A stretch of DNA of 55,197 nucleotides from Conus ventricosus. Its lineage: Eukaryota; Mollusca; Gastropoda; Neogastropoda; Conidae. Every line of letters begins with the position of its first letter. Position 1 is the stretch's first letter. The translations under genes were made by a program, and so were the position numbers. The notes under the pieces are model-generated. The model was not told the DNA's origin. It saw only the letters and a list, made by a program, of their open reading frames with translations, and did not search any database. The stretch is taken from NCBI GenBank assembly GCA_018398815.1, contig CM031614.1:51797582-51852778 (forward strand). Direction: 5' to 3'. This document shows, in pieces, positions 1 through 9,806 of the stretch.

Positions 1-54
1 CAGAGTGCAGCTAACGCATCATGCCGGAGGTGGCTCTGAGTTTCAGAGCAGGAT

Positions 55-303
55 GTGGCTCCTTCGTGGCAGTCTACATCAATTTTATGTGTCGCCGTGC
101 AAAGAAAAGATAGCCATGCGATATCGGACATTGAGAGTGACAAGCCGAGCGGGCGGTGTCATGGTGGGGTTACTCTCACTGTGATTTTCTTCAGCAACCT
201 TTTGATGCAGTGTGGCGACGTCGAGGCAAATCCCGGACCTCCCAAGAGGGACACCAAGCAAACATGTCTGACCGGTTCTAGTGGTGGCCGGGGGGGAGAC
301 TGA
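55..303 (+). pseudogene. LINE ORF1 leader with 2A ribosome-skipping peptide
   Basis: An open stretch of 82 codons whose residues 54-62 read GDVEANPGP, the 2A signature (D-x-E-x-N-P-G-P). A 2A peptide makes the ribosome skip the final Gly-Pro bond, separating the leader from the downstream product. The preceding segment VTLTVIFFSNLLMQC is hydrophobic, as in other 2A peptides, and could also resemble a signal peptide. The reading frame stops at 301-303, just before the coiled-coil ORF that begins in another frame; the change lies near a run of seven G (290-296). Which upstream residues belong to the original protein is uncertain because the element starts outside the window. Confidence 0.85.
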
Positions 304-305
304 GT

Positions 306-617
306 GTGGAGAGAGGCCAGAGGACCCAGGGGGACAGTGCACAGTCGTCCAGGCAACAAAGAATGGACAGTGACACTGTTTTTGAACCTGCATTGTCCAT
401 GCTGTCTTCCATGAGCGATAAGTTTGATAGCCTTCGAGAGGACCTGAGTGCAATTAAAGAATTCTTTGTAGGTCTGAAGGAGGAGGTCGAAACATTGAAA
501 AGTGAGATGGCGTCTCTTAGGCGGTCAAATGATGAGCTGACAGAAACAAACAAGAAACTTCAAGACAGTGCGCAAAATTTGGAGATGAAGACCAGTGAGT
601 TAGAAGGACCGTTCTAA
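306..617 (+). pseudogene. LINE ORF1 coiled-coil segment
   Basis: About 103 codons. Residues 35-100 are rich in Leu, Glu, Lys and Ser in heptad-like spacing (for example the stretch FFVGLKEEVETLKSEMASL), which is a coiled coil. LINE ORF1 proteins use such coils to trimerise before binding their own RNA. It lies directly after the 2A leader but in a different frame, so the two are probably parts of one ORF1. The stop at 615-617 interrupts it before the RNA-binding part. Confidence 0.75.
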
Positions 618-1087
618 GAGGAATAACATTATTGTGCACGGTATCCCAGACAGGCCAATGAGACCAGTGAAGATTGTGAACACTTGCTGAAAGACTTGAT
701 TTCCAACAAGTTAAAATTGAGCGACGACATAAGTTTTGACCGAGTTCACCGATTGAGTGCAAAACCCAACTCGCCCATCGTTGCTCGATGCACATTCTAC
801 AAAGAAAGAGTGAACATTTTGAAAGCGAAAAGAAAATCTCCGAGGAAGCAATGTGTTCATCGGCGAGGACTTTTCTCCGCGGGTCAGAACGATCAGGAAG
901 AAGCTGTCTCCTCACCTTAAGGCGGCCAAGGACCAGCAGAAACGGGCGACGATGATCACGACCACCTGCTGATAGACGGAAAGAAGTTCGTCCTTAACGA
1001 GCAGGAGACCGCATCATCGAGCTTACCTAGAGGTGTGGCCGCCCCTGGATCAAGAACCGACGATTTTTTGCCCATAGACTCAATGTA
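617..1087 (+). pseudogene. LINE ORF1 RNA-binding-like C-terminal region
   Basis: Read across frames, this stretch gives NNIIVHGIP near 620-650, then LLKDLISNKLKLSDDISFDR, then IVARCTFYKERVNILKAK. After a frame change near 845 it gives VFIGEDFSPRVRTIRKKLS. This order matches the RRM-like plus C-terminal domain of LINE ORF1 proteins of the L1/CR1 type, which bind single-stranded RNA. The segment ends with a stop after DDFLPIDSM at about 1085. At least three frame changes show decay. No other host domain fits. Confidence 0.65.
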
Positions 1088-1343
1088 AGAAAGGTAGAAC
1101 AGAAAAAAGACAGTCACCGGTGTCAGCGAGTGTGACAAGACAGCGTAGCGTCTGTGCACGTGGAAGTGATGAGGACAATTCATGCCACTACAGCGAATTC
1201 ACTGCCTATGCGCGGCGCGTGCGGATATGTTGACCGTGGACAGTGTTACGTGTGCGTGTGTGAACACGAGTGACGTGGGGTTTTCGGGAAATAGTTATGG
1301 GCTGACAAATACCGAAGATGAATTGATAATAAATTGAAAAAAT

Positions 1344-2405
1344 TCAGTTACGGACAATAACAAACATAAAGAATATAAATTTCTCCACTGGAACGTCAGC
1401 GGTGTTAAGTCTAAAGCTTTCAGATTCTGTTTTTGTACAGTATGTATCTTCGTTTGATTTTATTTGTTTGGTAGAAACTTTCGTGGAAGATTTCATCAAT
1501 ACAGTGTTCACTGAGCACACGGCTTTCATTCAGCCTGCCGTCAAATTGTCACACAAGGGAGGGTGTTCAGGGGGGGGGGGGGGGGGGGGGGTGGGGGGGT
1601 ATATGTTTGATTAAAAATATGCCTTGTTGCGAATGTGAAGCGACTCGACGTGGGTACGGAATTTTTACTGTTTGTGCTTGACAAAACATTATTTAATTTT
1701 TCAAAAATGTTCTGTATATTTGTGCATACGTTCCTCCAGAACACTCACTATACTATGCCGCACTGGATGTTGAAAATGGAATTAGCCAGTTAGAAGATTG
1801 TTTAACTGATCATTTTATATCTATACAAGAGTTGTCGTTACTGATGAGTGGTGACTTTAATGCCAGAACAGCGAATACTATCCCTGAGTACAGTGATGAA
1901 GTTACGATGTACTCTTATTTTAAGAACAGCGATAGAGTGACTGTCAATAGACGTTCGGAGGACAGAGTATTGAATACCTATGGAAAATCTTTTTTGAACA
2001 TGTGTAGTACTCTGGGATTATTTATGTTAAATGGTGTATGTAATGGCGACCAGACGGTCGTTTCACATACATTTCTGATTCAGGTCATAGCGTAAATGAT
2101 TACTTTGTATCTTCGTATGATTTGTTTGACTATATAACTAAGCATTGTAGCATGTTTGTCACAGATAAAATTGAATCCGACCATATGCCTTTGAATTCTG
2201 TATGAACATGTCCGATTTTGGATTAGTTGTAGATGGAAGTTTTGATGAAAGGGAATATGTAGAAAAATATGTGTGGAATAATGATTATGTTGAACAGTTT
2301 TGTGATATGATGAATTCCGAACACATTCGTGAAAAGCTTTCATCAGCAGCAATGTCTATTGATGTTAATGTAAACAATGCGTTGCACATTTCAATGATAT
2401 TGTAA
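1344..2405 (+). pseudogene. LINE ORF2 apurinic-type endonuclease domain
   Basis: Fragments in different frames add up to an exonuclease-endonuclease-phosphatase fold. LHWNVSGVKSK (about 1382-1415) is the N-terminal Asn motif, an ETF motif follows near 1470, SGDFNART (about 1847-1870) is the central Asp-Asn motif, and SDHMPL (about 2176-2195) is the C-terminal Ser-Asp-His motif. The enzyme nicks target DNA to prime reverse transcription. A 30-base G tract (1570-1599) interrupts the domain. The neighbouring RT shows that this is the N-terminal part of ORF2. Confidence 0.75.
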
Positions 2406-2421
2406 AGATGTTGCAGACTGT

Positions 2422-4660
2422 ATGAAACGGCGTATTTGTGTTAACAGTTCAAACAGACAGAATGTCTGGTACGATACAGAATGCAAGGCAGAGAAATTAA
2501 AGACGTGCAGACTTTTAAGAATATTTAGGAAAACGTCTGATAAAGAAGATGGGCAGCAGCTTTTTGTAAAGCGAGGAGAGAATATAAAAAATTATTGCTT
2601 AGAAAGCAGAAGTTGTATATAATGATTTTCAGTTTATGAAAATACTTAATTCTGTGAATAATCAAGAAGAGTTTTGGAAATCACTGCGCTCAGTATACAA
2701 AAAGAGATCACAGCCTCGAAATAATATAACTATTGAGGAATGGCACCGACATTTCAAATTAGTGTTGGAGAAAGATGACCCGCCTCAAGCAGTTCAGAAT
2801 GTTACGGATGACGTGTACATTAATTACATGGACCAGCCTATCACAAAGGAAGAAATTTTATTAGCAATCAGGAAGTTGAAAAATCGAAAAGCTCCTGGGC
2901 CCGATGGCTTGATAGGGGATTCTTTAAGAATTTGGGGGGATGTGCTGTTGACTTTCTAGTGAAATTGTTCAATGCGCTGTTTGACAAAGGAATGTATCCA
3001 GAGGGCTGGTCAGAGTTTGTGATTATGCCTTTATATAAAAAAGGTGAAGTCAACAATACTAACAATTATAGAGGAATTTCCTTATGTAATATATCAAGTA
3101 AACTTTATAGTTCAGTTATAACAGAAGACTTTCAAACTGGGCTGAAATGAATACATCACTGGTGAACATCAAGCTGGGTTTAAAAAAGATTATTCAACGA
3201 CTGATCATATGTTTACTCTTTTGGCAGCTATACAAAAGCAGTTCGCAAATAATCGAAAATTTTTACGTTGCTTTTATAGATTTTGAAAAAGCTTTTGATT
3301 CAATTTCGAGAAAACTTTTATGCCAATACTTAGAAACAGCGGAATAAAAGGAAAACTTTACCGTGTATAGAAAGTATGTATCAGGATGTCAAAGCTAGAA
3401 TCAAATGTGGTGCTAGAGTTAGTGATCTAATAAAATGTACAAGAGGAGTAAAACAGGGCGATGTGTGTAGTCCCGTTTTGTTTTCATTGTTTATTAATGA
3501 TTTGGCTCAACAAATTAATGGAAATGGTAAACATGGAGTAACATTTGATTTAGTAGAAATATTTATTATGCTTTTTGCAGATGATATTGTGTTATTGTCT
3601 GAAACTCCGATTGGTCTACAAATCAGTTAAATCATTTATATGCGGCAGCGGAGAGACTGGAGCTAAAAGTGAACATGGAAAAATCTAACATCATAGTTTT
3701 TTCGTAAAGGTGGGTATCTAGCGGCACGTGAAACATGGTTATATGGAAGTAGTCAGATGTCTGTGGTGAATGCATATAAATATTTGGGATTATATTTTTC
3801 AATTAAGCTTAGTTTTAGGTTTACTTGCCAAGATTTGGTCAGTCGAGCGAAAAATCTGTTGTTTGCATTTTGTCCTTAATGTATAAGTTTAAAAACTACT
3901 CCCAAGTATATTTTTTAAACTATTCGATACACAAGTTCAACCAGTGGCTCTATATGGGCTGAGATATGGGGCTTGAATAATAATCAAGAAATTGAAAAGG
4001 TTCATTTATTTTGCTATGAAAAAGTTTTGCATGTTGATCAAAAGACTCCCAATGATTTTATATACGGAGAACTTGGAAGACATCCTATTTACTTAACCGC
4101 GTACACGAAAAGTATTAGGTACTGGTTAAAGGTAGTTCAAATGAATGATAACAGACTACCTGCTCTGGCTTATAAGAATATGTATATACTGATCAAAGAG
4201 GGTAAGCAAACGTGGGCAAGTAGCGTGCGTAGTTGCTTATGTAATTATGGTTTTTATTACGTATGGATGAATCAGGGTGTCGGGTGTGCAAATAGTTTTT
4301 TTGACTTGTTTCAAGCAACGTATTATAGATTGTAGGTGGCAGGATTGGGAGTCCCATATTCGGACGAGTGACAGATTTTCATTGTACAGATTGTTTAAAG
4401 TCAATCACTGATTGATACCATACGTTTCATTGTCATTGTGTAGTTTTGTAAGGGCAGCGTTAAGCAAGTTTAGGTTTGGCGTATCGGACATTGCCGTGCA
4501 CTCCCAGAGATATAGATATGGTGGAAATGGAACTGCAATATGTCGCTTATGTCGTTCAGCAATTGAAGATGAAATTCATTTTGTGTTTAGCTGTCCAGTG
4601 TTAAATGACCTAAGAAGTAAATTTATTCCATCAAAATTTCATTGTAGACCATTCGTTTAG
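2422..4660 (+). pseudogene. LINE ORF2 reverse transcriptase and C-terminal Cys/His region
   Basis: Reverse transcriptase motifs occur in order: KNRKAPGPDG (about 2880-2910), NNYRGISLCN (about 3062-3092), DFEKAFDSISRKLL (3281-3325), GVKQGDVCSPVLFSLFINDL (about 3447-3506) and MLFADDIVLLS (about 3569-3601) with the catalytic Asp pair. Beyond the palm and thumb, CRLCRSAIEDEIHFVFSC (about 4540-4596) is a CCHC-like motif common at the C-terminus of CR1/L2/RTE-X type ORF2 proteins. The coding line breaks at 2620, 2958, 3148, 3348, 3630 and elsewhere, so no functional product is expected. Confidence 0.85.
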
Positions 4661-4890
4661 TATTACTATTGTCAACAAAAAATGAAAATACAATAAGAAA
4701 TTTTGCAATTTATCTTATATAAGTCATTTCAACGTATCAGAGCCTTTTCTCAATAAGGGCGAGTAGAGTGAACATGTTTGTACATTTTACATTGTTTCAG
4801 TGAACTGATTATTTTGATTTTGATGTTCTTACTGTTGTTAACTTCTTATAGATTTGACCCCTTCAGATGGGGCCTTGGCCTTATTGAATA

Positions 4891-4931
4891 AATCATTCAT
4901 TCATTCATTCTCTCTCTCTCTCTCTCTCTCT

Positions 4932-4984
<53 letters not shown>
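4891..4984. repeat. (ATTC)n LINE tail followed by (TC)n microsatellite
   Basis: Five ATTC repeats mark the 3' end of the LINE and grade into a TC dinucleotide tract with a few TT interruptions, ending near 4984. Confidence 0.9.
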
Positions 4985-4986
<2 letters not shown>

Positions 4987-5459
4987 ATTTCTGTATTTTG
5001 GTTATTTCAATTATCGTAATTTAATACAACTCGGAACTCTGAACATTTTTATTGTACTCTGGCCTTAGGCCAGGGGCTCTTGGCCATTATGCGGAGAAGG
5101 GATGGAACTAGGAAAGAAAATGATTTACAAAAAATATATTTTGACGCATTAAACCATCCACATATACTCAGGGACTCAGGAATTTTAACGTAAGGTCACC
5201 AACCCGTATAGCTATGGAAACACGCGTGTACTGACACATTAACTAAAGAACTGTAAATGAACAACAAATTAATGAGTAACAATGACTCCTGTCACCAAAT
5301 ACAGAGAAAAACAAAGCAAAGCAAAGAAAGGATCAATACAATCTTGTGACAATTAAATGTATTCCGTCTCTTATCTCGGGTTTAAAGCATAAAATATGAA
5401 CATTGCAACATATCTAGTCAGGATGCAACTTAGATTCTGTAACAAGTATGACAATCCGG
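4985..5459. other. No gene; possible minus-strand LINE 3' end
   Basis: No coding signal. Read on the minus strand, 5000-5150 carries a GC-rich inverted repeat (GGCCTAAGGCC region at about 5060-5075) followed by AATAAAAATG. This resembles the hairpin-plus-AATAAA 3' end of the neighbouring LINE, so it may be a tail-only fragment of a second element in the opposite direction. The rest is AT-rich unique sequence. Confidence 0.3.
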
Positions 5460-5527
5460 TCACGTACGATACGAGATCACGTACGGCACGAGGACACGTA
5501 CGGCACGAGGTCACGTACGGCACGGTA
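5460..5527 (+). repeat. 17-bp tandem repeat, four copies
   Basis: Four consecutive units of the form TCACGTACGGCACGAGG; the first has two changes. Each unit contains the palindrome CGTACG. It sits just before a second tandem array. Confidence 0.85.
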
Positions 5528-5531
5528 GGTA

Positions 5532-5625
5532 GGTGGTGGAACATAGACCTGGGGAAATATGGAGGTGGGGGAACATAGACCTGGGGGAATATGGAGGTGG
5601 GGGAACATAGACATGGGGGAACATA
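5532..5625 (+). repeat. 32-bp tandem repeat, about three copies
   Basis: Units share GAACATAGACCTGGGG and AATATGGAGGTGGG and are about 32 bp long. The array produces an apparent open frame on the opposite strand, rich in Pro, Val and Tyr, which is not a gene. Confidence 0.8.
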
Positions 5626-5949
5626 TAGCGCCTCCCCTAGTGGGGACCTACTGACATTATCCAGTAGTGATTGCGCTACACCATCCCCATACAAACGGGC
5701 CGTTGTCACTATTTTTCTTTCTTTCTGCTGTAGAGCAAACGGGCATAGCGATATAGACACGTAGTTCTAGAGAACGCGAACATGAATGGCTTTTTCGGTA
5801 CATGGTCAATTGTAGTGATATAGACACGTAGTCTTAAAGGGTCGTATGGTTTACGACACGTAGATCTATTGGTCGTAGGGCTAATAACTGGTAGTGCTTT
5901 AGATACGTAGTGATTGCGCTACGCACCCGTCAGAGATCTATAGGAAAAA
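5626..5949. other. No gene; short dispersed motifs
   Basis: The 16-mer AGTGATTGCGCTACAC or its near copy occurs near 5665 and 5910, and GATATAGACACGTAGT-like strings occur near 5750 and 5818. They look like remnants of a local duplication. No 5' LTR of the following element could be matched to its 3' LTR here. Confidence 0.4.
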
Positions 5950-6017
5950 CTGGACCTCTGGCTAAATCGCTGGATAACGTTGTCAAAGAAAACTCCAGAT
6001 AAGATGACCTGAGGGAC

Positions 6018-6518
6018 ATGCTGGTGATGGAAAAATTTCTAGAGTCTCTGCCGATTGAACAAGCGCGTTACGTTCGCGACAGGAATCCTCAAAACCGCAA
6101 CGATTCAATTGCCGCCACCGAGCTTTTCGAGGAGATCCGCGAAGCCGAACGCACTGCCAGAGAGAGGACGGGTGCGCGTGCGAGTTACCGCCCCAACCCA
6201 AAACGACTAAGCCAGAACAGATCAGTGACGACGACTGACAACAAATCAAGAGACAATTCACAAAGAAGAAACCCCAGCAACACACACAGACCGACGTGCT
6301 ACGTTTGTGGTGGACCACACATAGCAAGATACTGCACAAAGCGTGCCCACCACAAAGATGGCAGATCTGCAGCAGTGCTTACCACAGTTGCAGCAGTGCA
6401 GAAAGAAGAAGCAGTACATACTCTTTGCGATGTGTGCAAAGATATTTGTGTTCGAACCACACAGCCATGCCATAGTGGAAGGAAAGCGAGTAGACGCACT
6501 GAGGGACACTGGTGCTAG
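6018..6518 (+). pseudogene. Gag with SCAN-like helix region and zinc knuckle
   Basis: The N-terminal region FLESLPIEQARYVRDRNPQN followed by an Ala/Glu helix (AATELFEEIREAERTARER) matches the pattern of SCAN domains and Gmr1-type capsids. CYVCGGPHIARYC at about residues 93-105 is a zinc knuckle, but its third spacing is three residues (C-x2-C-x3-H-x4-C) instead of four. In retroelements this protein packages the RNA. The upstream start is lost. The frame after the knuckle overlaps the protease frame, which fits either a frameshift or decay. Confidence 0.7.
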
Positions 6519-6747
6519 TGTGACAGTGGCAGACAAAAAGTTAGTGCCTAGAAGGTGCTACACAGGCAAACACAGGACGATTACTCTAGCCAGTGCCAAT
6601 GTGAAACAAGAGGAGCCTATTGCACTTGTCCACATTGAGTGCCCATTTTTCCGTGAGACCACCGGATCAACCAGTCTGCCCTGTGTTGATCGGGAACACG
6701 ATTCGAACCCAAGAAGGAGTAGAGAAAAGAGTGCCTATCTTTGCTGA
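6343..6747 (+). pseudogene. Retroviral-type aspartic protease
   Basis: The reading frame contains DALRDTGASVTV, with the catalytic DTG at residues 55-57, followed by a flap-like segment. It overlaps the end of the Gag frame by about 175 bases in a different phase. The protein breaks off at about 6660, where the frame moves into the integrase region. It would process the Gag-Pol polyprotein as a dimer. Confidence 0.75.
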
Positions 6748-8100
6748 AAGAGTAGCAGCGACTACTACGACAAAGACCACCAAAGACGATGGGACGAGAA
6801 CAGAAACTCCCTTGAAAGTCAAGCACACACCTTTTGGCAAGATCACTCCAAAAGAATTGCGCGCAGCACAAGAGAGTGATGAAACTCTCAAACGATACTT
6901 TGTTCTCTCGCGGAGCTCGTCAGAGCAGCAGAATAAGGGCAGAGCGTCTTACGCTATAGAGAACGGAATACTCTTCCGTTTTGTCACAGTAGCTGAAACA
7001 AGTTGCCGCCAAGTCATGGTGCCTAAGCCGTACAGGAACGAGGTTATGCGTGTCGCTCACGACATACCAATGTCAGGACACATGGGAATCCGCAGAACGA
7101 GGACAGAGTAACAGCTGATTTCTTTTGGCCAGGCATACTCAGACATCAGACATTATTGCCAGTCATGCGACACATGCCAGAGAAGAGTCACAAAAGGTTC
7201 CGTAAAACAAGATACCTCTCATGAAAATGCCACTCATCGATACAACCTTTGAGAGAGTATCCATAGATCTGATAGGGCCGATCACACCACCATCAGAAAG
7301 AGGACACAAATAATTCTTACGGTGGTCGACTATGCTACAAGATATCCTGAAGCAATACCGATTCAATCCAATGACACAATCACGGTCGCGGAAGCACTGT
7401 TGACCATTTGGTCATGCGTTGGCATACCAAAGCAGGTGCTGACAGACAGGAACGCAGTTTGTATCTGGCACCATGCAGGAAGTGAACCGCCTGCTAAACA
7501 TAAAGGGTTACACAACCACGCCGTACCACGCACAAACGAATGGGTTAGTTGAAAGGTTTAACGGCACATTAAAAACAATGCTGAAGAAAATGTGCAGTGA
7601 ACAACCACGCGAGTGGGACAGACACGGCCAGCACTCCTGTTCGCGTATCGCGAGACACCTTAAGAATCCCTTCACTTCTCGCCATTTGAATTGCTATATG
7701 GCAGGACAGTCCGTGGTCCCATGAAGGTGTTGAAGCAATGCTGGACGGACGAAGAGACAGACAGTCAGACAAGAACGACTGTAGAGTACATCACCGACTT
7801 ACGAAACAGGATGGAAGAAACATGCAAACTCGCCAGGGAACATTTAGACAAATCCACGCAAAGATACCATAAGTATTTTAACCAAAAGATAAAGAACAGA
7901 GAACTGAAGATGGGTGACAAAGTACTTGTACTACTACCAGAACACCACAACAAATTACAGGTGACATGGAAAGGCCCATACCCTGTAACTGGAAGGATGA
8001 ACAGAGTAGACTACAAAGTGCAGATTGCTGAGGAAGAAAAGGTACTCCATATCAATCTGCTGAGAGAGTATCATCAAAGATCAAATGAAGAGGAAAAACA
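6620..8100 (+). pseudogene. Integrase: zinc-binding, core and GPY/F domains
   Basis: Histidines in VAHDIPMSGHMGIRRT (about 7048-7098) and cysteines in YCQSCDTCQR (about 7153-7185) form the HHCC zinc domain. The DDE core is spread over three frames: SIDLIGPI (about 7261-7285), VLTDRNAV (about 7436-7460) and TNGLVERFNGTL (about 7535-7570) carry Asp, Asp and Glu. WKGPYPVTGRMNRVDYKV (about 7969-8022) is the C-terminal GPY/F module typical of Ty3-type and retroviral integrases. Frame changes occur near 7110, 7245 and 7470. The last frame reads without a stop into the RT. Confidence 0.85.
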
Positions 8101-8951
8101 AATTGCAGTAGTCATAAAAGAAGAAGAAGATGTACAGGATTCGGACCCATACAAAACGGGCGAATGCATACCACTGGTACCACTCAGAGCAATGGAAACA
8201 TACGAGGACGTGAACATCAGTGACCAACTGACAGAAAAGGAAAAGACAGATCTAGAAAGACTGCTACTGAAACATAAAGATGTGTTGACAGATCTACCAG
8301 GGACAACAGTTAGAAGAATGCAGCCTTGACTTGACCAGCACACAACCTACTAGGGTCAAACAATATCCTATCGCTCATTCACAGCCCGAAGCAGACAAAA
8401 TTGAGAAAATCAAAAATGCCGCTCAGCCTACCACAAAAAAAGAAATCCGAGCATTCATTGGCTTAGCTTCCTACTACAGAAAATGTGTACCAAACTTTGC
8501 CGCTGTCGCTCAACCATTGACCGACCTGGCGAAAAAGGGGCAGCCCGACAAACTAGTTTGGACAGAAGACTGAACAGGCGTTCTTAACACTGAGAAACAA
8601 ACTAACTAACAGACCCATCATTCATTACCTGACATGACGAAGCAGTTTACGGTACTCACCGACGCATCCAACAAGGGCATAGGTGCAGTATTGCTTCAAA
8701 ACCATGACGACATACAGAAGCCCGTCATGTATGCCAGTCGGAAACTCAGTCATGCAGAAGAAAAGTACTCCACAATTGAAAAGGAGCGTTTGGCCGTTGT
8801 GTGGGCGATCAAGAAGTTTGAGCCATACCTATTCGGTACAGTTTATCCTGGAAATAGATCACCAGCCGCTTGGTTTTCTAAGCAAAAAGAAAACCGAAAA
8901 CGGGAGACTCATGAGGTGGGCGATTCAGTTGCAAGAGTACTCCTTTGTTAA
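8101..8951 (+). pseudogene. RT N-terminus and connection plus RNase H, RT palm deleted
   Basis: The frame entering from integrase reaches KHKDVLTDLPGTT (about 8272-8310), the usual start of a Ty3-type RT. Within about 70 bases the sequence is already at DKIEKIKNAAQPTTKKEIRA and FIGLASYYRKCVPNFAAVAQ (about 8395-8520), the connection downstream of the palm. The expected palm, with its catalytic Asp pair, is therefore absent. RNase H follows at 8634-8830: FTVLTDASNKGIGAVLLQNH with the first Asp, then KYSTIEKERLAVVWAIKKFE with the Glu. A stop lies between the two parts near 8573, and the C-terminus frameshifts near 8840. Confidence 0.8.
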
Positions 8952-9205
8952 GTTGTGAATGTCATCCCAGGAAAGGATAATGTGGGAGTGGATTACCTCA
9001 GTCGCTCAGATCATTGAATTACACTGTCATGTGAATTCATGTGCTGTGCTGGAGAATGTAAGTGGTTAACGATAGTTAATCATATATGCTGCAATAATGA
9101 CGTTCTATTAGAATGTCTCTCTGGATATGTTTTGAAGTGATGATATGAATGCAAAGTATTTTAGCCGGTCATGCGATAACGAGTAATGAAATGTGTACTT
9201 ATGCA
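8952..9205. other. Non-coding 3' region of the LTR element
   Basis: The RNase H/Pol C-terminus NVIPGKDNVGVDYLSRS can still be read at about 8955-9012. After that there is no coding signal up to the tandem repeat. Confidence 0.55.
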
Positions 9206-9425
9206 TTGGTTGTGCTCGTGTAGAGAGCATTTCATATGGCATTATGTATGGACATACATTAGTTGTGCTTGTGTAGAGAACATTTCATATGGTATTATGT
9301 GTGGACATACATTGGTTGTGCTTGTGTAGAGAACATTTCATATGGCATTAGATCAATGTGTGAACATACATTGGTTGTGCTCGTGTGGGAGCATTTCATA
9401 TGGCACTATGCCTATGTGTGAGCAT
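9206..9425 (+). repeat. 53-59 bp tandem repeat, four copies
   Basis: Units begin at 9206, 9259, 9312 and 9371 with TTGGTTGTGCTCGTGTAG or a close variant and contain GCATTTCATATGGCATTA. The array lies between the Pol end and the purine tract of the LTR element, so it belongs to the element's 3' untranslated part. Confidence 0.85.
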
Positions 9426-9516
9426 GCTCGTTGATTGAGTAAGCTTCCTTGTAAGGTGCGACAGAATGCACTCGCATAGTTTGTTTATAGTTGGGTCTAA
9501 AATAGGATTTTATCCT

Positions 9517-9806
9517 AAGGTGGGGGGTATCACAAACTTATGACGTGCATGTTTTGAAGACGTCATTTTCTTTCAGAATATTACGTAGCCTAGTTTGTTT
9601 GCGCGCTCTCCGCGCTATAAAATTTGTCGTACCTATTTTCCTTCCGGGACGCAATGCCGTGTTTATACCACCATATAAAATATAATGTTGGATATTTCAA
9701 ATACTACTACTTTATTATTTTATAGACCGCAGTGCCCCGCTAAAGTCTCTGTTATAGTTGTAAGGTTGCCGGGGAGATAAAACAACACCAGGTAATGATA
9801 TCTAAC
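9517..9806 (+). repeat. Purine tract and 3' LTR of the Gmr1-type element
   Basis: AAGGTGGGGGG (9517-9527) is the likely polypurine primer. The LTR probably runs from TATCACAAAC at 9528 to TCTAACA at 9806. It contains a TATA-like CTATAAAA near 9615 and ATATAAAATATAATG near 9674, which could serve as promoter and polyadenylation signals. Boundaries are inferred from the primer tract and the loss of element character after 9806; the left LTR that would confirm them is not in the window. Confidence 0.5.

Larger units (their letters stand above)
1..4910 (+). mobile_element. Degenerate 2A-bearing APE-type LINE, 5' end outside window
   Basis: Non-LTR retrotransposon read on the plus strand. In order it shows a 2A peptide (214-240), an ORF1 coiled coil (306-617), an ORF1 RNA-binding-like region (about 617-1085), an apurinic endonuclease (about 1375-2200), a reverse transcriptase (about 2845-3640) and a C-terminal Cys/His motif (about 4540-4600). 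The 3' end has a polyadenylation-like AATAAA and a tail of (ATTC) repeats at 4891-4910, which runs straight into a (TC)n tract. 2A peptides are known from APE-type LINEs of the CR1, L2, RTE-X, Crack and Rex1 groups in invertebrates; I cannot choose among these clades from memory. Many stop codons and frameshifts make this a dead copy or a poorly resolved one. Confidence 0.88.
5950..9806 (+). mobile_element. Ty3-type LTR retrotransposon with Gmr1 gene order, 5' truncated
   Basis: Coding pieces in order are Gag (SCAN-like plus zinc knuckle), aspartic protease, integrase, then the RT N-terminus, RT connection and RNase H, followed by a purine tract and a 279-bp LTR. Integrase before reverse transcriptase is unusual for Ty3-type elements and is the defining layout of the Gmr1 group first described in cod; the SCAN domain of vertebrate zinc-finger proteins is thought to derive from Gags of this group. 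Integrase C-terminus and RT N-terminus lie in one uninterrupted reading frame (7691-8329), so the order is real and not a chimera of two elements. The RT palm is missing. No 5' LTR was found. Confidence 0.85.

Noticed and set aside
5371..5760. 129-codon minus-strand frame with repeated Val-Pro-Pro-Pro segments
   Set aside because: It is a shadow of the 17-bp and 32-bp tandem arrays.
9206..9425. Spaced repeats that could suggest a CRISPR array
   Set aside because: The units are contiguous with no unique spacers, and the genome is eukaryotic.
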